Assembly: GCA_021849365.1 (NCBI GenBank)
Contig: JAJZSZ010000005.1
Coordinates: 1-36,477 of the forward strand
Reading direction: 5' to 3'
DNA length: 36,477 bases
Origin: Bacteroidota bacterium
GTDB lineage: Bacteria > Bacteroidota > Bacteroidia > Bacteroidales > Prolixibacteraceae
The stretch's first letter is position 1. Every line of letters begins with the position of its first letter. The position numbers and the translations under genes are program-made. Below the pieces are notes generated by a model. That model was not told the DNA's origin and ran no database searches. It saw only the letters and a list, made by a program, of their open reading frames with translations. Shown here in pieces: positions 25,806 to 33,522 of the stretch.

Positions 25806-27641
25806 ATGACACAATACATATTCTTTTCAGGAAAAGGTGGAGTCGGTAAAACAACGATGGCAGCCACCACCGCAGTTTATCAATCAGGCAAAGGTAAACG
25901 CACTTTGCTGGTATCAACCGACCCGGCAGGAAACCTGGGCGATATTTTTGAACGCAAAGTAGGCGTTGAACCCACACAGGTTGCACCAAATCTGTCGGTT
26001 GCCCAAATGGATTCGGACGCCATTACCGATGCTTACAAAAACCGGATGCTCGGACCACTTTCTGCTATTCTCGATGAACTGGCACTGGCACAGGTTAAGG
26101 AAGAGTTCAACGGAGGTTGCACGGTGGAGATTGCCACTTTCGATAAGTTTACCGATTTTCTGGGTGATGAAACCTACGACCTGATCGTATTTGATACGGC
26201 TCCAACGGGACATACTCTTCGATTGATGACCTTACCAAACGAATGGGATAAATACATCAAGAAAAGCTCGGAAGGAAGCGGACAAACCTGTATTGGCCCT
26301 GTTTCGCAGATTGAGGGAGCAAGGGCAAAGTACGCACATGCTGTTCAGATGATGCAGGATGCCAGTCGTACCGTTGTGTATCTGGTTAGCCGTCCTGAAA
26401 AAACTTCGGTTTACGAAACCTTTAGGGCAAGAACGGAGCTTGAAAAAACGGGCATCCACAACTTTCACCTTATTATCAATGGCGTTTATCCCAATCATGG
26501 AGCAACATCAGGAATTTTCGGAAAACTGGCCGAAAATCAGAAAATCTATATCAACGAACTTCGAAGCAAATTTCCTAACGACACCTCGGAAGTGCCAATG
26601 CAACAATCGGAAGTAAAAGGTGCCGGTAACATTGCTTTATTGGGACAAATTGCTTTTGAAAAGAAAGTCGCGACCTTACATGGTGGCTTCGCCGAAAGTA
26701 AACCTTTCCAGGGGTTTGCCTCCACAGAGATTCTTACCAGATTGCTGGAAAAGAAAAATCATAGCCGTATCGCTATTTTGACAGGAAAAGGAGGTGTTGG
26801 GAAAACGGTAACAGCCTGCACAGTGGCCATGAAGTTGGCAGAGAAAGGCAAAACTTTACTTTTTACCACCGATCCAGCAGCGCATATTGGGCAGGTACTC
26901 GAAACCAATGTTACCCATATTCCGGTAAATGTAACAGGTAACCTGTGGGCCGTTAACATCGACCAAAAAGAAGCGGTTGAAGAATACCGTCATAAAATAT
27001 TAGAAGATGCAAAGTCAAACGGCTACACTCCGGAATTGATTTCTGCACTCGCCGAAGAACTGGAATCACCATGTACCGAAGAAATTGCCATTTTCGAGCA
27101 ATTCGCCAATTTATTGAACGAACCCGAATGGGATTATTTTGTGTTGGACACAGCGCCGACCGGCCACACCTTGCGCCTTTTGGAACTGCCTTTTGAATAC
27201 AAGAAGCAGCTTGATATGAAACTGAAAGGAAGCATTGATTCTGCAATTACTGAAAATGCCGGAGGTGCAAGTTCCAAAATAGAAAACTTAATTAGCAGAC
27301 TGAAAAATCCGGAAGAAGCGACGTTTCTTTTGGTTGCTTATCCTGAATTCACCCCGCTGCACGAAAGTTTCCGTGCAATGATGGATCTGGAAAGAGTTGG
27401 GATAAAGGTACAAGGGGCGTTTTTAAATCACATCCTGAACAAACAGGATTGTACCGATAGTTTTTCTTTGGAAAGGTGGAAACTCCAGCAACATTATCTA
27501 AATCAGTCAAGGGTAATCTATCATTCAAAGCCCTTGTTTGCCATACCGCTTCAATCCGAAGAAATTATTGGTATTAACCAGGTAAAAGCGCTTTCAGAAT
27601 TGATTTTCAACAAAAAGATAACTCAAAAAATATCATCATGA
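25806..27641 (+). CDS. arsA: ArsA arsenite-stimulated ATPase
   Basis: 611 residues in two homologous halves. P-loops GKGGVGKT are at about 9-16 and 327-334, and each half has an FDTAPTGHTLRL/LDTAPTGHTLRL signal-transduction motif. The three metalloid-site Cys are present at C105 (GGCTVEI), C162 (TCIGP) and C423 (SPCTEEI), equivalent to C113/C172/C422 of E. coli ArsA. It receives As(III) from ArsD and energises a membrane carrier. The carrier in this operon is Acr3 at 32009, not ArsB. The TGA overlaps the next gene's ATG. Confidence 0.95.
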   Translation: MTQYIFFSGKGGVGKTTMAATTAVYQSGKGKRTLLVSTDPAGNLGDIFERKVGVEPTQVAPNLSVAQMDSDAITDAYKNRMLGPLSAILDELALAQVKEEFNGGCTVEIATFDKFTDFLGDETYDLIVFDTAPTGHTLRLMTLPNEWDKYIKKSSEGSGQTCIGPVSQIEGARAKYAHAVQMMQDASRTVVYLVSRPEKTSVYETFRARTELEKTGIHNFHLIINGVYPNHGATSGIFGKLAENQKIYINELRSKFPNDTSEVPMQQSEVKGAGNIALLGQIAFEKKVATLHGGFAESKPFQGFASTEILTRLLEKKNHSRIAILTGKGGVGKTVTACTVAMKLAEKGKTLLFTTDPAAHIGQVLETNVTHIPVNVTGNLWAVNIDQKEAVEEYRHKILEDAKSNGYTPELISALAEELESPCTEEIAIFEQFANLLNEPEWDYFVLDTAPTGHTLRLLELPFEYKKQLDMKLKGSIDSAITENAGGASSKIENLISRLKNPEEATFLLVAYPEFTPLHESFRAMMDLERVGIKVQGAFLNHILNKQDCTDSFSLERWKLQQHYLNQSRVIYHSKPLFAIPLQSEEIIGINQVKALSELIFNKKITQKISS

Positions 27642-27925
27642 AAATTACAGATCAAGCTCAGGTTGAGTTGAAAAAAGCACTTGATAGCTTTGATAAACCG
27701 GGTTCCGGAATTCATGTTTACAGCACACAAGGTTGCTGTGGCCCATCCATACAAATGGACATTGCCACTCAGATAGGGAATGGGGAAACCGCAATTTCAC
27801 TTGAAGGCATTGACTTTTTTGTAGCAAGTGATTTAATGCCTAAACTGGCCGAAGTTACCATTGAATTTGGCACAAATGGCTTCCGTCTAACTGGATTAAA
27901 AAAAGCATCTAATAGTTGTTGCTAA
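27638..27925 (+). CDS. HesB/IscA-like protein with added Cys pairs
   Basis: 95 residues of the HesB/IscA (A-type Fe-S scaffold) fold: LKKAL...GSGIHVYSTQGCCGPSIQMDI (C33, C34), then IDFFVASDLMPKL and a final C94-C95. The standard IscA triad is one mid-domain Cys and a C-x-C near the end. Here both positions are CC pairs, so the protein may bind metalloid or another thiophilic ion instead of assembling clusters. The start overlaps the arsA stop (ATGA), indicating coupled translation and a job related to ArsA. Confidence 0.75.
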   Translation: MKITDQAQVELKKALDSFDKPGSGIHVYSTQGCCGPSIQMDIATQIGNGETAISLEGIDFFVASDLMPKLAEVTIEFGTNGFRLTGLKKASNSCC

Positions 27926-28000
27926 AAACACTGGGCTAAAAACCAAAGGAACAAAGTATGTAAGGATCAAATTTAAGTATTAACTCAATTTCCAGCAATC

Positions 28001-28198
28001 ATGAAGGTTTTGGTAAACTATGTGGTTCAGGATGCAAAAGAACATTCGCATCATTCGGAGATACTTGAAATTGACAGCCCTCCATACAGCTATTCTTCAG
28101 ACCCTCCTGTTCATACGGTTATTAAATGGGTGGACGAGAAACAAAATACACTTCCTGAAGGCCAGAAGATTGTTATAATGAGCATATATAAAATATAA
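28001..28198 (+). CDS. Small cytoplasmic protein of unknown function
   Basis: 65 residues, no signal, no Cys, one His-rich patch (KEHSHHSEI) and a Pro/Ser/Tyr-rich middle. No family recognised. It is probably real: it has an ATG, lies on the same strand as its neighbours, and ends 14 nt before the first arsC. Confidence 0.5.
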   Translation: MKVLVNYVVQDAKEHSHHSEILEIDSPPYSYSSDPPVHTVIKWVDEKQNTLPEGQKIVIMSIYKI

Positions 28199-28212
28199 TC
28201 GGGTCCAAATAA

Positions 28213-28647
28213 ATGAAGGTACTTATTATTTGCAGGGCGAATAGTTGTCGCAGCCAAATGGCAGAAGCCATTCTGAAAAGGTTTGATCCGGATTTAATTG
28301 TCAAATCAGCAGGACCAGAACCGGCAGAAGTAGTACATCCGCTTACCATTCGGGCAATGGCTGAAATTGGGATCGATATTTCACAATCTACAACGACAAA
28401 TATTAATGAATTTGTAACCGAAGATTGGGATTTTGTAATAACGGTTTGCGACATTGCAAAAGAATCGTGCCCTGCATTTTTAGGAAACGTTAAAAACTCC
28501 TTTTACCTGAAATTTGAAGACCCGCTGGCTTATGAGGGTGATGATGAGTTCCTTTTAAATTTGATCAGAACTACCAGAAGCCAAATAGTAAATGAATTTG
28601 AAGATTTTTATAATGAATTTATTAATCAAAAAAATAAAGATCTATGA
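28213..28647 (+). CDS. arsC: Arsenate reductase, low-MW phosphatase fold (copy 1)
   Basis: 144 residues. The P-loop CRANSCR (C7-x5-R13) is the thioredoxin-coupled ArsC active site; C-x6-C follows at VCDIAKESC for the disulfide relay. The Thr-Gly usually found after the nucleophile (CTGNSCR) is replaced by Arg-Ala, so its substrate preference may differ from copy 3. It overlaps copy 2 by 4 nt (ATGA). Confidence 0.88.
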   Translation: MKVLIICRANSCRSQMAEAILKRFDPDLIVKSAGPEPAEVVHPLTIRAMAEIGIDISQSTTTNINEFVTEDWDFVITVCDIAKESCPAFLGNVKNSFYLKFEDPLAYEGDDEFLLNLIRTTRSQIVNEFEDFYNEFINQKNKDL

Positions 28648-29087
28648 CTAAGATGAAGGTATTATTTATCTGTATTCACAATTCGGCTCGAAGCCAAATG
28701 GCCGAAGCTTTTCTCAATGAGTTAGGGGGAGATCGTTTTCAAGCTGAAAGTGCCGGGTTTGAACCGGGAACACTCAATCCTTTGGTTGTAGAAGCAATGG
28801 ACGAAATCGGAATCGATATATCGAAGAAGCAAACTCAAGAAATTTTTGATCTATACCGACAGGGCCGATCATATAGTTTTGTCATATCCGTTTGTGATCA
28901 GGCTCATGCTGAAAAATGCCCAATTTTTCCCGGATTATCTAAAAAGTTGGTTTGGTCTTTCGAAGATCCATCATCATTTATCGGGTCTAAAGAAGAAAAA
29001 ATGGAAAAGATTAGAATTGTAAGGGATAACATTAAAACAGAAATTACGAATTTTATTAAAAACGTTAAAGAAATCGAATTTAAATAA
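28644..29087 (+). CDS. arsC: Arsenate reductase, low-MW phosphatase fold (copy 2)
   Basis: 147 residues. The P-loop is CIHNSAR (C10-x5-R16), the variant with Ala in place of the second P-loop Cys, as in many archaeal and clostridial ArsC proteins. The relay Cys are C-x7-C ([10 protein letters not shown]), one residue longer than in copies 1 and 3. It has a conserved FEDPS (Asp general acid region). This is a distinct lineage from copies 1 and 3, so it was acquired separately, not made by recent duplication. Confidence 0.88.
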   Translation: MTKMKVLFICIHNSARSQMAEAFLNELGGDRFQAESAGFEPGTLNPLVVEAMDEIGIDISKKQTQEIFDLYRQGRSYSFVISVCDQAHAEKCPIFPGLSKKLVWSFEDPSSFIGSKEEKMEKIRIVRDNIKTEITNFIKNVKEIEFK

Positions 29088-29092
29088 ACATT

Positions 29093-29524
29093 ATGAAAGT
29101 ACTTATTTTATGCACAGGCAACAGTTGCCGCAGCCAAATGGCACATGGTTTTTTACAGTCGTTCGATCCGAACATTACCGTTTGTTCAGCCGGAACCGAA
29201 GCATCGGGAAAGCTGAACCCAAAAGCAGTTGCCGTTATGAAAGAGATCGGCATTGATATTAGTCACCACACTTCCGATTCAGTCGATTTGTACCTCGACC
29301 AGGAATGGGATTATGTGATCACCGTTTGCGGTGGGGCCAACGAAAACTGCCCTGCTTTTTTCGGTAAAGTAAAACACCGCTTGCACATTGGCTTTGATGA
29401 TCCGAGTCATGCAGTAGGAACCGATGAATTTATCTGGAGTGAATTTATCCGGGTAAGGGACGAGATTAAAGAAGGATTCTGGAAGTTTTACAATGAGAAC
29501 ATTTACAAGGCTGAAGGCAAATAA
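29093..29524 (+). CDS. arsC: Arsenate reductase, thioredoxin-coupled type (copy 3)
   Basis: 143 residues with the canonical active site CTGNSCR (C7-x5-R13) and relay C-x6-C (VCGGANENC), matching the C10/C82/C89 scheme of staphylococcal ArsC; GFDDPSH supplies the general acid. It is the most standard of the three. A hairpin (29536-29552) follows 11 nt after the stop. A fragment resembling its C-terminus lies at 30572. Confidence 0.92.
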   Translation: MKVLILCTGNSCRSQMAHGFLQSFDPNITVCSAGTEASGKLNPKAVAVMKEIGIDISHHTSDSVDLYLDQEWDYVITVCGGANENCPAFFGKVKHRLHIGFDDPSHAVGTDEFIWSEFIRVRDEIKEGFWKFYNENIYKAEGK

Positions 29525-29535
29525 TTATAACTTCG

Positions 29536-29552
29536 TGGCAATTTAATTGCCA
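29536..29552 (+). terminator. Short hairpin between arsC copy 3 and the Cys-rich gene
   Basis: 6-bp stem TGGCAA/TTGCCA with a 5-nt loop, followed by ATCTTTAAT. It is weak, so attenuation or RNA processing is more likely than full termination, since the genes after it run on in the same direction without a visible promoter. Confidence 0.35.
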
Positions 29553-29580
29553 ATCTTTAATCCAAATAAACTATAAACCA

Positions 29581-29868
29581 ATGGATAATCTGAAAATTGA
29601 AAAATCTGATTGTACATGCAACAGCGATTGTTGTCAACCCACAAAAGGAAAACTTTGGAAGAAGATTTTATTTGTTGCAATTCTGTTTTTAGCAGTAGCT
29701 ATAGTAAGTTTTAAACTTGTCGGGAAAAGCAATACCAATGCTCAGATCAAAACTAACGCCATTAGCGCTAAGCAATCTAGTTGTTGCGATACAACGGACG
29801 TAAAGGGTAATGTCGGAATAACCAATCCCGAAAAAAATAAATCATGCTGTCAACCAACTAAAAAGTAA
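29581..29868 (+). CDS. Cys-rich membrane-anchored peptide with CCQPTK at both ends
   Basis: 95 residues. The N-terminal segment has C11, C13, C17, C18 (CTCNSDCC), a TM helix spans about 27-47, and the distal part carries C68-C69 and C89-C90. The hexapeptide CCQPTK occurs at 17-22, before the helix, and at 89-94, the C-terminus. This puts matched thiol pairs on both faces of the membrane. No family recognised. The stop shares one base with the ATG of the CcdA-like gene, so the two are a pair. It may collect or pass a thiophilic ion such as As(III) or Hg(II). Confidence 0.65.
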   Translation: MDNLKIEKSDCTCNSDCCQPTKGKLWKKILFVAILFLAVAIVSFKLVGKSNTNAQIKTNAISAKQSSCCDTTDVKGNVGITNPEKNKSCCQPTKK

Positions 29869-30569
29869 TGGAAGAGTGGATACAACAGGTCTTAAGTTCT
29901 GACCAGGCCGGATACACTGTACTAGCAGCAGTTTTTTTATTTGGATTGATCAGCATTTTCACTTGCGGCTGTAATTTTTCTATAATTGCAATTGTTGCAG
30001 GTTATTCCGGAGCCATTGGGTCGTCCGGAAAAACGAAAGCAGTAATATTGAATGGCATTCTTTTTTTTACCGGAATGATTATTTCAATGGCAGTTATAGG
30101 AGCTATCATCGGTTATGCGAGCGAACTGATAAGTACTTCATTTGGAAATTACTGGAAAATAGCTGCCGGTTTAATTTCTATATTTTTCGGGCTTTTTACT
30201 CTGGAATTACTTCCGTTTAAAATGCCAAGTATTACTATCAATCCAACCAGCCCAAAAACCGGAGTTTTTTCTTCTGTGATCTTTGGGTTAACCATTGGAG
30301 GGTTAACATTAGCCTCCAGTTCTTGTTGTAATCCCGTTTTCCCCATTGTTCTTGCAGTTTCGTTTGTTAAAGGCAGTTTCATCTGGGGAATAATGCTGAT
30401 GTTTGCTTATGCACTGGGCTACGGACTGACTTTCACTGCAATTATGATTGGAATTGGACTCGGGTTTGGAAAAACATCCAGAACATTTACAAAACTCGGA
30501 AATGCGTTAAAATACACAGGTGGTATTGTTATGATTATAGTAGGTTTTTATTTGCTTATTACCCTATGA
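29868..30569 (+). CDS. CcdA/DsbD-like six-helix membrane protein
   Basis: 233 residues, about six TM helices in two halves. Cys are in helix 1 (C33, C35; TCGCN) and in the equivalent position of the second half (C153, C154; SCCNPVFP), the arrangement of CcdA/DsbD electron carriers. CcdA moves thiol electrons across the membrane. Members in ars loci (for example the ArsG group) have been linked to arsenical efflux, but this sequence lacks the SPCPL opening I associate with ArsG, so I do not use that name. It is coupled to the Cys-rich peptide and upstream of hgcA. Confidence 0.8.
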   Translation: MEEWIQQVLSSDQAGYTVLAAVFLFGLISIFTCGCNFSIIAIVAGYSGAIGSSGKTKAVILNGILFFTGMIISMAVIGAIIGYASELISTSFGNYWKIAAGLISIFFGLFTLELLPFKMPSITINPTSPKTGVFSSVIFGLTIGGLTLASSSCCNPVFPIVLAVSFVKGSFIWGIMLMFAYALGYGLTFTAIMIGIGLGFGKTSRTFTKLGNALKYTGGIVMIIVGFYLLITL

Positions 30570-30571
30570 TG

Positions 30572-30646
30572 TATAATGAATTTATCTGCGTTCGTGGTGA
30601 AAGTAAGAAAGGTTTTTGGAAATTTGACACTAAAAATAATCAATAA
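30572..30646 (+). pseudogene. Apparent decayed 3' end of an arsC gene
   Basis: A 25-codon frame opens on the CcdA-like stop (ATGA at 30566-30569) and ends TAA at 30644-30646. It encodes NEFICVRGESKKGFWKF, which matches the C-terminus of arsC copy 3 (SEFIRVRDEIKEGFWKF) in order and at most conserved positions. The P-loop and the rest are missing. It appears to be the leftover tail of a fourth arsC; a small functional ORF is the alternative. It directly precedes hgcA. Confidence 0.55.
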
Positions 30647-30652
30647 CAGATT

Positions 30653-31681
30653 ATGGATTTTTCGGTTGACTTTCAGTCGTTAAGACCAGTAAATTACGAT
30701 GTGATATCAGTCGCGACTCGGTTGAACTGGCTGGACTATTGGGGTGCGATCAAAGTCCGTTGGGGATTTGGCCGCGATCATTACACAGTCACTCCGGGTC
30801 TATATAAAGTCGGAAAGCCCAATAAAGATTCAGACGTATTCGTTTCGGCAAACTATAAATTGTCTTTCGATACCCTACGCAAAAATCTTGATTCAATCAG
30901 TGCATGGATTTTGGTGCTCGACACCAAAGGTATTAACGTATGGTGCGCGGCAGGAAAAGGAACTTTTGGAACCGACAACCTGGTGAAGAGCATAAAAAAA
31001 ACTTCGCTGGAAAACATTGTAAAGCATCGCAGAATTATTGTTCCGCAGTTAGGAGCCGTTGGAATTGCGGCTCATAAGGTAAAGGAACAAAGCGGATTCA
31101 GAGTAATCTTTGGGCCAACGATGGCTAAAGACATCAAAGAGTTTGTTCAGATTGCATATAAGGCAACGCCCGCCATGCGGCGGATGACCTTTCCCATTCA
31201 GGAACGCTTGAAACTTATTCCTGTTGATTTCATGTATGGAAAATACAAATTGTTAACTGTCATGGCAATCCTTTTCTTTTTGTCAGGACTTGACAGAACA
31301 GGTTTGATTTTTTCAAAGATGCTCGGAACAAGTTCATTTCCACTACTGAATGTTTTTGGAGCCTATTTTTCGGGGATTGTAATCACACCCTTGTTGTTGC
31401 CCTGGATTCCTTTTAGAGCATTTGCTTTGAAGGGCGCAATTTGTGGCGGAATATTTTCACTGTTCGTTGATTCAATATGGCATATTCCGTTGATTGAAAG
31501 CACTGCAATTGGTTTTATAAATTTAAGCATCGCTTCATTTGTAGCCATGAATTTTACCGGTTCTTCTACCTATACTTCGCTTTCAGGAGTAAAAAAAGAA
31601 TTGAAACGAGCGATTCCATTTCAAATCGCTTTTGCCGCTGTCGGGCTGATCCTTTTCATCATTTCAAAATTATTGATATGA
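30653..31681 (+). CDS. hgcA: HgcA, corrinoid protein of mercury methylation
   Basis: 342 residues, the normal HgcA length. The N-terminal corrinoid-binding domain (about 40-180) includes the cap-helix motif NVWCAAGK at 95-102. Cys98 is the expected lower axial cobalt ligand, and the motif is the diagnostic signature that separates HgcA from the CFeSP subunit CdhD/AcsD. The flanking PGLYKVGKPN, VFVSANYKLSFD and VPQLGAVGIAAHKV are also HgcA-like. From about 205 on there are five TM helices, as in all HgcA. It transfers a methyl group from methylcobamide to Hg(II). ATGA overlap with hgcB; embedded in the ars operon. Confidence 0.95.
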   Translation: MDFSVDFQSLRPVNYDVISVATRLNWLDYWGAIKVRWGFGRDHYTVTPGLYKVGKPNKDSDVFVSANYKLSFDTLRKNLDSISAWILVLDTKGINVWCAAGKGTFGTDNLVKSIKKTSLENIVKHRRIIVPQLGAVGIAAHKVKEQSGFRVIFGPTMAKDIKEFVQIAYKATPAMRRMTFPIQERLKLIPVDFMYGKYKLLTVMAILFFLSGLDRTGLIFSKMLGTSSFPLLNVFGAYFSGIVITPLLLPWIPFRAFALKGAICGGIFSLFVDSIWHIPLIESTAIGFINLSIASFVAMNFTGSSTYTSLSGVKKELKRAIPFQIAFAAVGLILFIISKLLI

Positions 31682-31989
31682 ATACCTTGCAATATTTAAA
31701 AAACACAGTCAGCCTGAAACTTGATCCCAATTTGTGCACCGGTTGTGGATTATGTACTGATGTTTGTCCTCATGCAGTTTTTGAAATCAGGAACAGAAAA
31801 GCAAGGATTGTTGATCTGAATGATTGCATGGAGTGTGGTGCATGTGCATTGAATTGTCAGTTTGACGCCATCACTGTGAAATCTGGTGTTGGTTGTGCTG
31901 CCGGGATCATCAACGGAATGCTGGGAAATTCGAATGCTGCTTGTGACTGTTATGTAGAAAGTGATAGAAGTAAAAACAAATGTTGTTAA
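31678..31989 (+). CDS. hgcB: HgcB, 2[4Fe-4S] ferredoxin of mercury methylation
   Basis: 103 residues. Two CX2CX2CX3C clusters are at C20/C23/C26/C30 and C50/C53/C56/C60 (CMECGAC, an HgcB-type motif). Then come C73, the Cys conserved in HgcB, C89/C91, and a terminal C102-C103 pair, as expected for binding or delivering Hg(II). It reduces the corrinoid of HgcA to Co(I). It overlaps hgcA by 4 nt; acr3 follows 19 nt later. Confidence 0.95.
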   Translation: MNTLQYLKNTVSLKLDPNLCTGCGLCTDVCPHAVFEIRNRKARIVDLNDCMECGACALNCQFDAITVKSGVGCAAGIINGMLGNSNAACDCYVESDRSKNKCC

Positions 31990-32008
31990 TAATTTAAACG
32001 TTTTGATC

Positions 32009-33055
32009 ATGATAAAAAAACTTTCATTTTTCGACCGCTACCTCACGTTATGGATATTCCTGGTCATGTTTGCCGCGGTTGTCACTGGCTTTGGGTTTCC
32101 TGGAATTTCAGGCTTCTGGAATTCGTTAAGCTCCGGAACAACCAATATACCCATTGCTATTGGCTTGGTACTGATGATGTATCCGCCACTGGCCAAAGTG
32201 AAATATGAGAAATTACCCTTGGTTTTTAAGAACCTGAAACTTTTAAGCCTATCGCTTACCCAAAACTGGATTGTTGGACCGCTGGTCATGTTCTTTTTGG
32301 CTATTCTTTTCCTGCATAATCAGCCGGGTTTAATGGTCGGCGTTATTTTGGTAGGATTAGCCCGATGTATTGCCATGGTACTGGTTTGGAACGACCTTGC
32401 CAAAGGTGACACAGAGCTGGCTGCCGGATTGGTTGCCTTCAATGCCATTTTCCAGGTATTTCTGTATTCCGTTTATGCATACGTGTTTATTACCCTTTTG
32501 CCTCCATTATTTGGTTTGAAAGGAGCTGTTGTTCAAGTTTCGATTTCGGAGATTGCAATTACGGTTTTGATTTATCTGGGAATACCTTTTGCCGCCGGTT
32601 TGATTTCAAATCTTGTACTTCGCAATTGGAAAGGCAGCGAATGGTATTTTTCCAAATTTATTCCTAAAGTTTCTGTATTAACTCCAGTTGCATTGCTGTT
32701 TACCATTTTTGTAATGTTCTCGTTGAAAGGCGAAAAGATTATCGAACTGCCTGTAGATGTTCTAAGGGTTGCAATACCTTACACCATTTACTTCGGATTC
32801 ATGTTTTTCAGTACCTTTTTTGCAGCCAAATGGATGGGCGAAGGTTACGAAAAATCAACGACAATGGCTTTTACGGCAGGAAGCAACGATTTCGAATTAG
32901 CTATTGCAGTGGCTATCGCCGTATTCGGAATAAACTCACAGGCAGCCTTTGCAACCGTAATCGGTCCGCTAGTTGAAGTACCGGTGATGATTGTATTGGT
33001 GAATGTGGCCTTTTACTTTAAAAGGAAGCTTTTTACCAGTAAAGCTGTTTTATAA
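32009..33055 (+). CDS. acr3: Acr3-family arsenite efflux transporter
   Basis: 348 residues from ATG 32009; I reject the longer frame from 31961 because it would overlap hgcB. About ten TM helices, with the conserved helix-4 Cys in [19 protein letters not shown] (C120) and the helix-9 Glu region [25 protein letters not shown]-type and GSNDFE motifs identify Acr3 of the BART superfamily, not ArsB. It exports As(III), possibly energised by ArsA encoded at 25806. It is the last gene of the ars/hgc run and is followed by a 10-bp hairpin. Confidence 0.94.
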   Translation: MIKKLSFFDRYLTLWIFLVMFAAVVTGFGFPGISGFWNSLSSGTTNIPIAIGLVLMMYPPLAKVKYEKLPLVFKNLKLLSLSLTQNWIVGPLVMFFLAILFLHNQPGLMVGVILVGLARCIAMVLVWNDLAKGDTELAAGLVAFNAIFQVFLYSVYAYVFITLLPPLFGLKGAVVQVSISEIAITVLIYLGIPFAAGLISNLVLRNWKGSEWYFSKFIPKVSVLTPVALLFTIFVMFSLKGEKIIELPVDVLRVAIPYTIYFGFMFFSTFFAAKWMGEGYEKSTTMAFTAGSNDFELAIAVAIAVFGINSQAAFATVIGPLVEVPVMIVLVNVAFYFKRKLFTSKAVL

Positions 33056-33100
33056 TTGGCATGAGCCAGATAGAATTGAGGAAAATTTCAAATCATATAA

Positions 33101-33134
33101 TTCGGCCCTGTTTTCGTATGAAAGCAGGGCCGAA
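33101..33134 (+). terminator. Hairpin ending the ars/hgc operon
   Basis: 10-bp perfect stem TTCGGCCCTG (33101-33110) with CAGGGCCGAA (33125-33134); inside it TTTC/GAAA pairs further. It lies 45 nt after the acr3 stop. It is followed by AAAAATA instead of a U-run, so termination is inferred from the strong GC stem. Confidence 0.6.
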
Positions 33135-33167
33135 AAAATATAAGCCTGTTTATCTAGATCTATATAG

Positions 33168-33266
33168 TTGGCTTTTATCATTCTTGGCGTATTTGGTGTC
33201 GCCTCTATGTGGGAATCGATATTTGGCGATATGGGAGCCTTAATCACTGATTTTAATGCAATATGA
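33168..33266 (+). pseudogene. 3' fragment of a cadA-type P1B ATPase
   Basis: The frame encodes LAFIILGVFGVASMWESIFG and on to DFNAI then TGA. It is a close match to the last 39 residues of the ATPase at 15152 ([20 protein letters not shown]...FNAIRILKK). A 3-nt deletion removes one residue after GDMG, and the stop comes five codons early. Nothing upstream matches the rest of the ATPase. This is a truncated relic. Confidence 0.85.
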
Positions 33267-33522
33267 CTATAAACACATACTAGCTAGCACTTTAATGCTT
33301 ATAATTTAGTTTTTTAACGTTCTTGTAGTTGCGTTTTGTAAGTATTTGTATTACAAATGTTTTGTCAAGTAGAGAGATGCTGAGAATATGCAGTATTAGT
33401 TTTTTATTTCACCAAAGATTATTAGTATTCAACAGGGGATGAAAACCAAGTTTTTCCAATACAATATTTTTGCTGTTCACTTGGTCAAAGGCAAAATCCT
33501 CTGTTTTTATCAAGCATAATCC
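33267..33522 (+). other. Decayed intergenic stretch, no intact gene
   Basis: No open frame of note. A short inverted repeat TTTGTAA/TTACAAA sits at 33335-33341/33351-33357, and ACCAAGT/ACTTGGT arms lie farther down. Bases about 33320-33350 weakly resemble the beginning of ynfA (17278-17310) and lie at the same distance from the cadA fragment as ynfA does from cadA. This would fit a deleted copy of that operon, but the match is too poor to call. Confidence 0.35.

Noticed and set aside
29868-30569. Naming the CcdA-like protein ArsG
   Set aside because: Size and context fit, but the SPCPL-type opening that I associate with ArsG is absent (TCGCN instead); the broader CcdA-like call is safer.
30653-31681. 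hgcA as a corrinoid iron-sulfur protein subunit (acetyl-CoA pathway)
   Set aside because: It has the NVWCAAGK cap helix and a C-terminal five-helix membrane domain, and hgcB follows; CFeSP subunits have neither the motif nor the membrane part.
33061-33243. 60-residue + frame after acr3
   Set aside because: It runs through the 33101-33134 hairpin and overlaps, in another frame, the cadA relic, whose translation matches a known protein.
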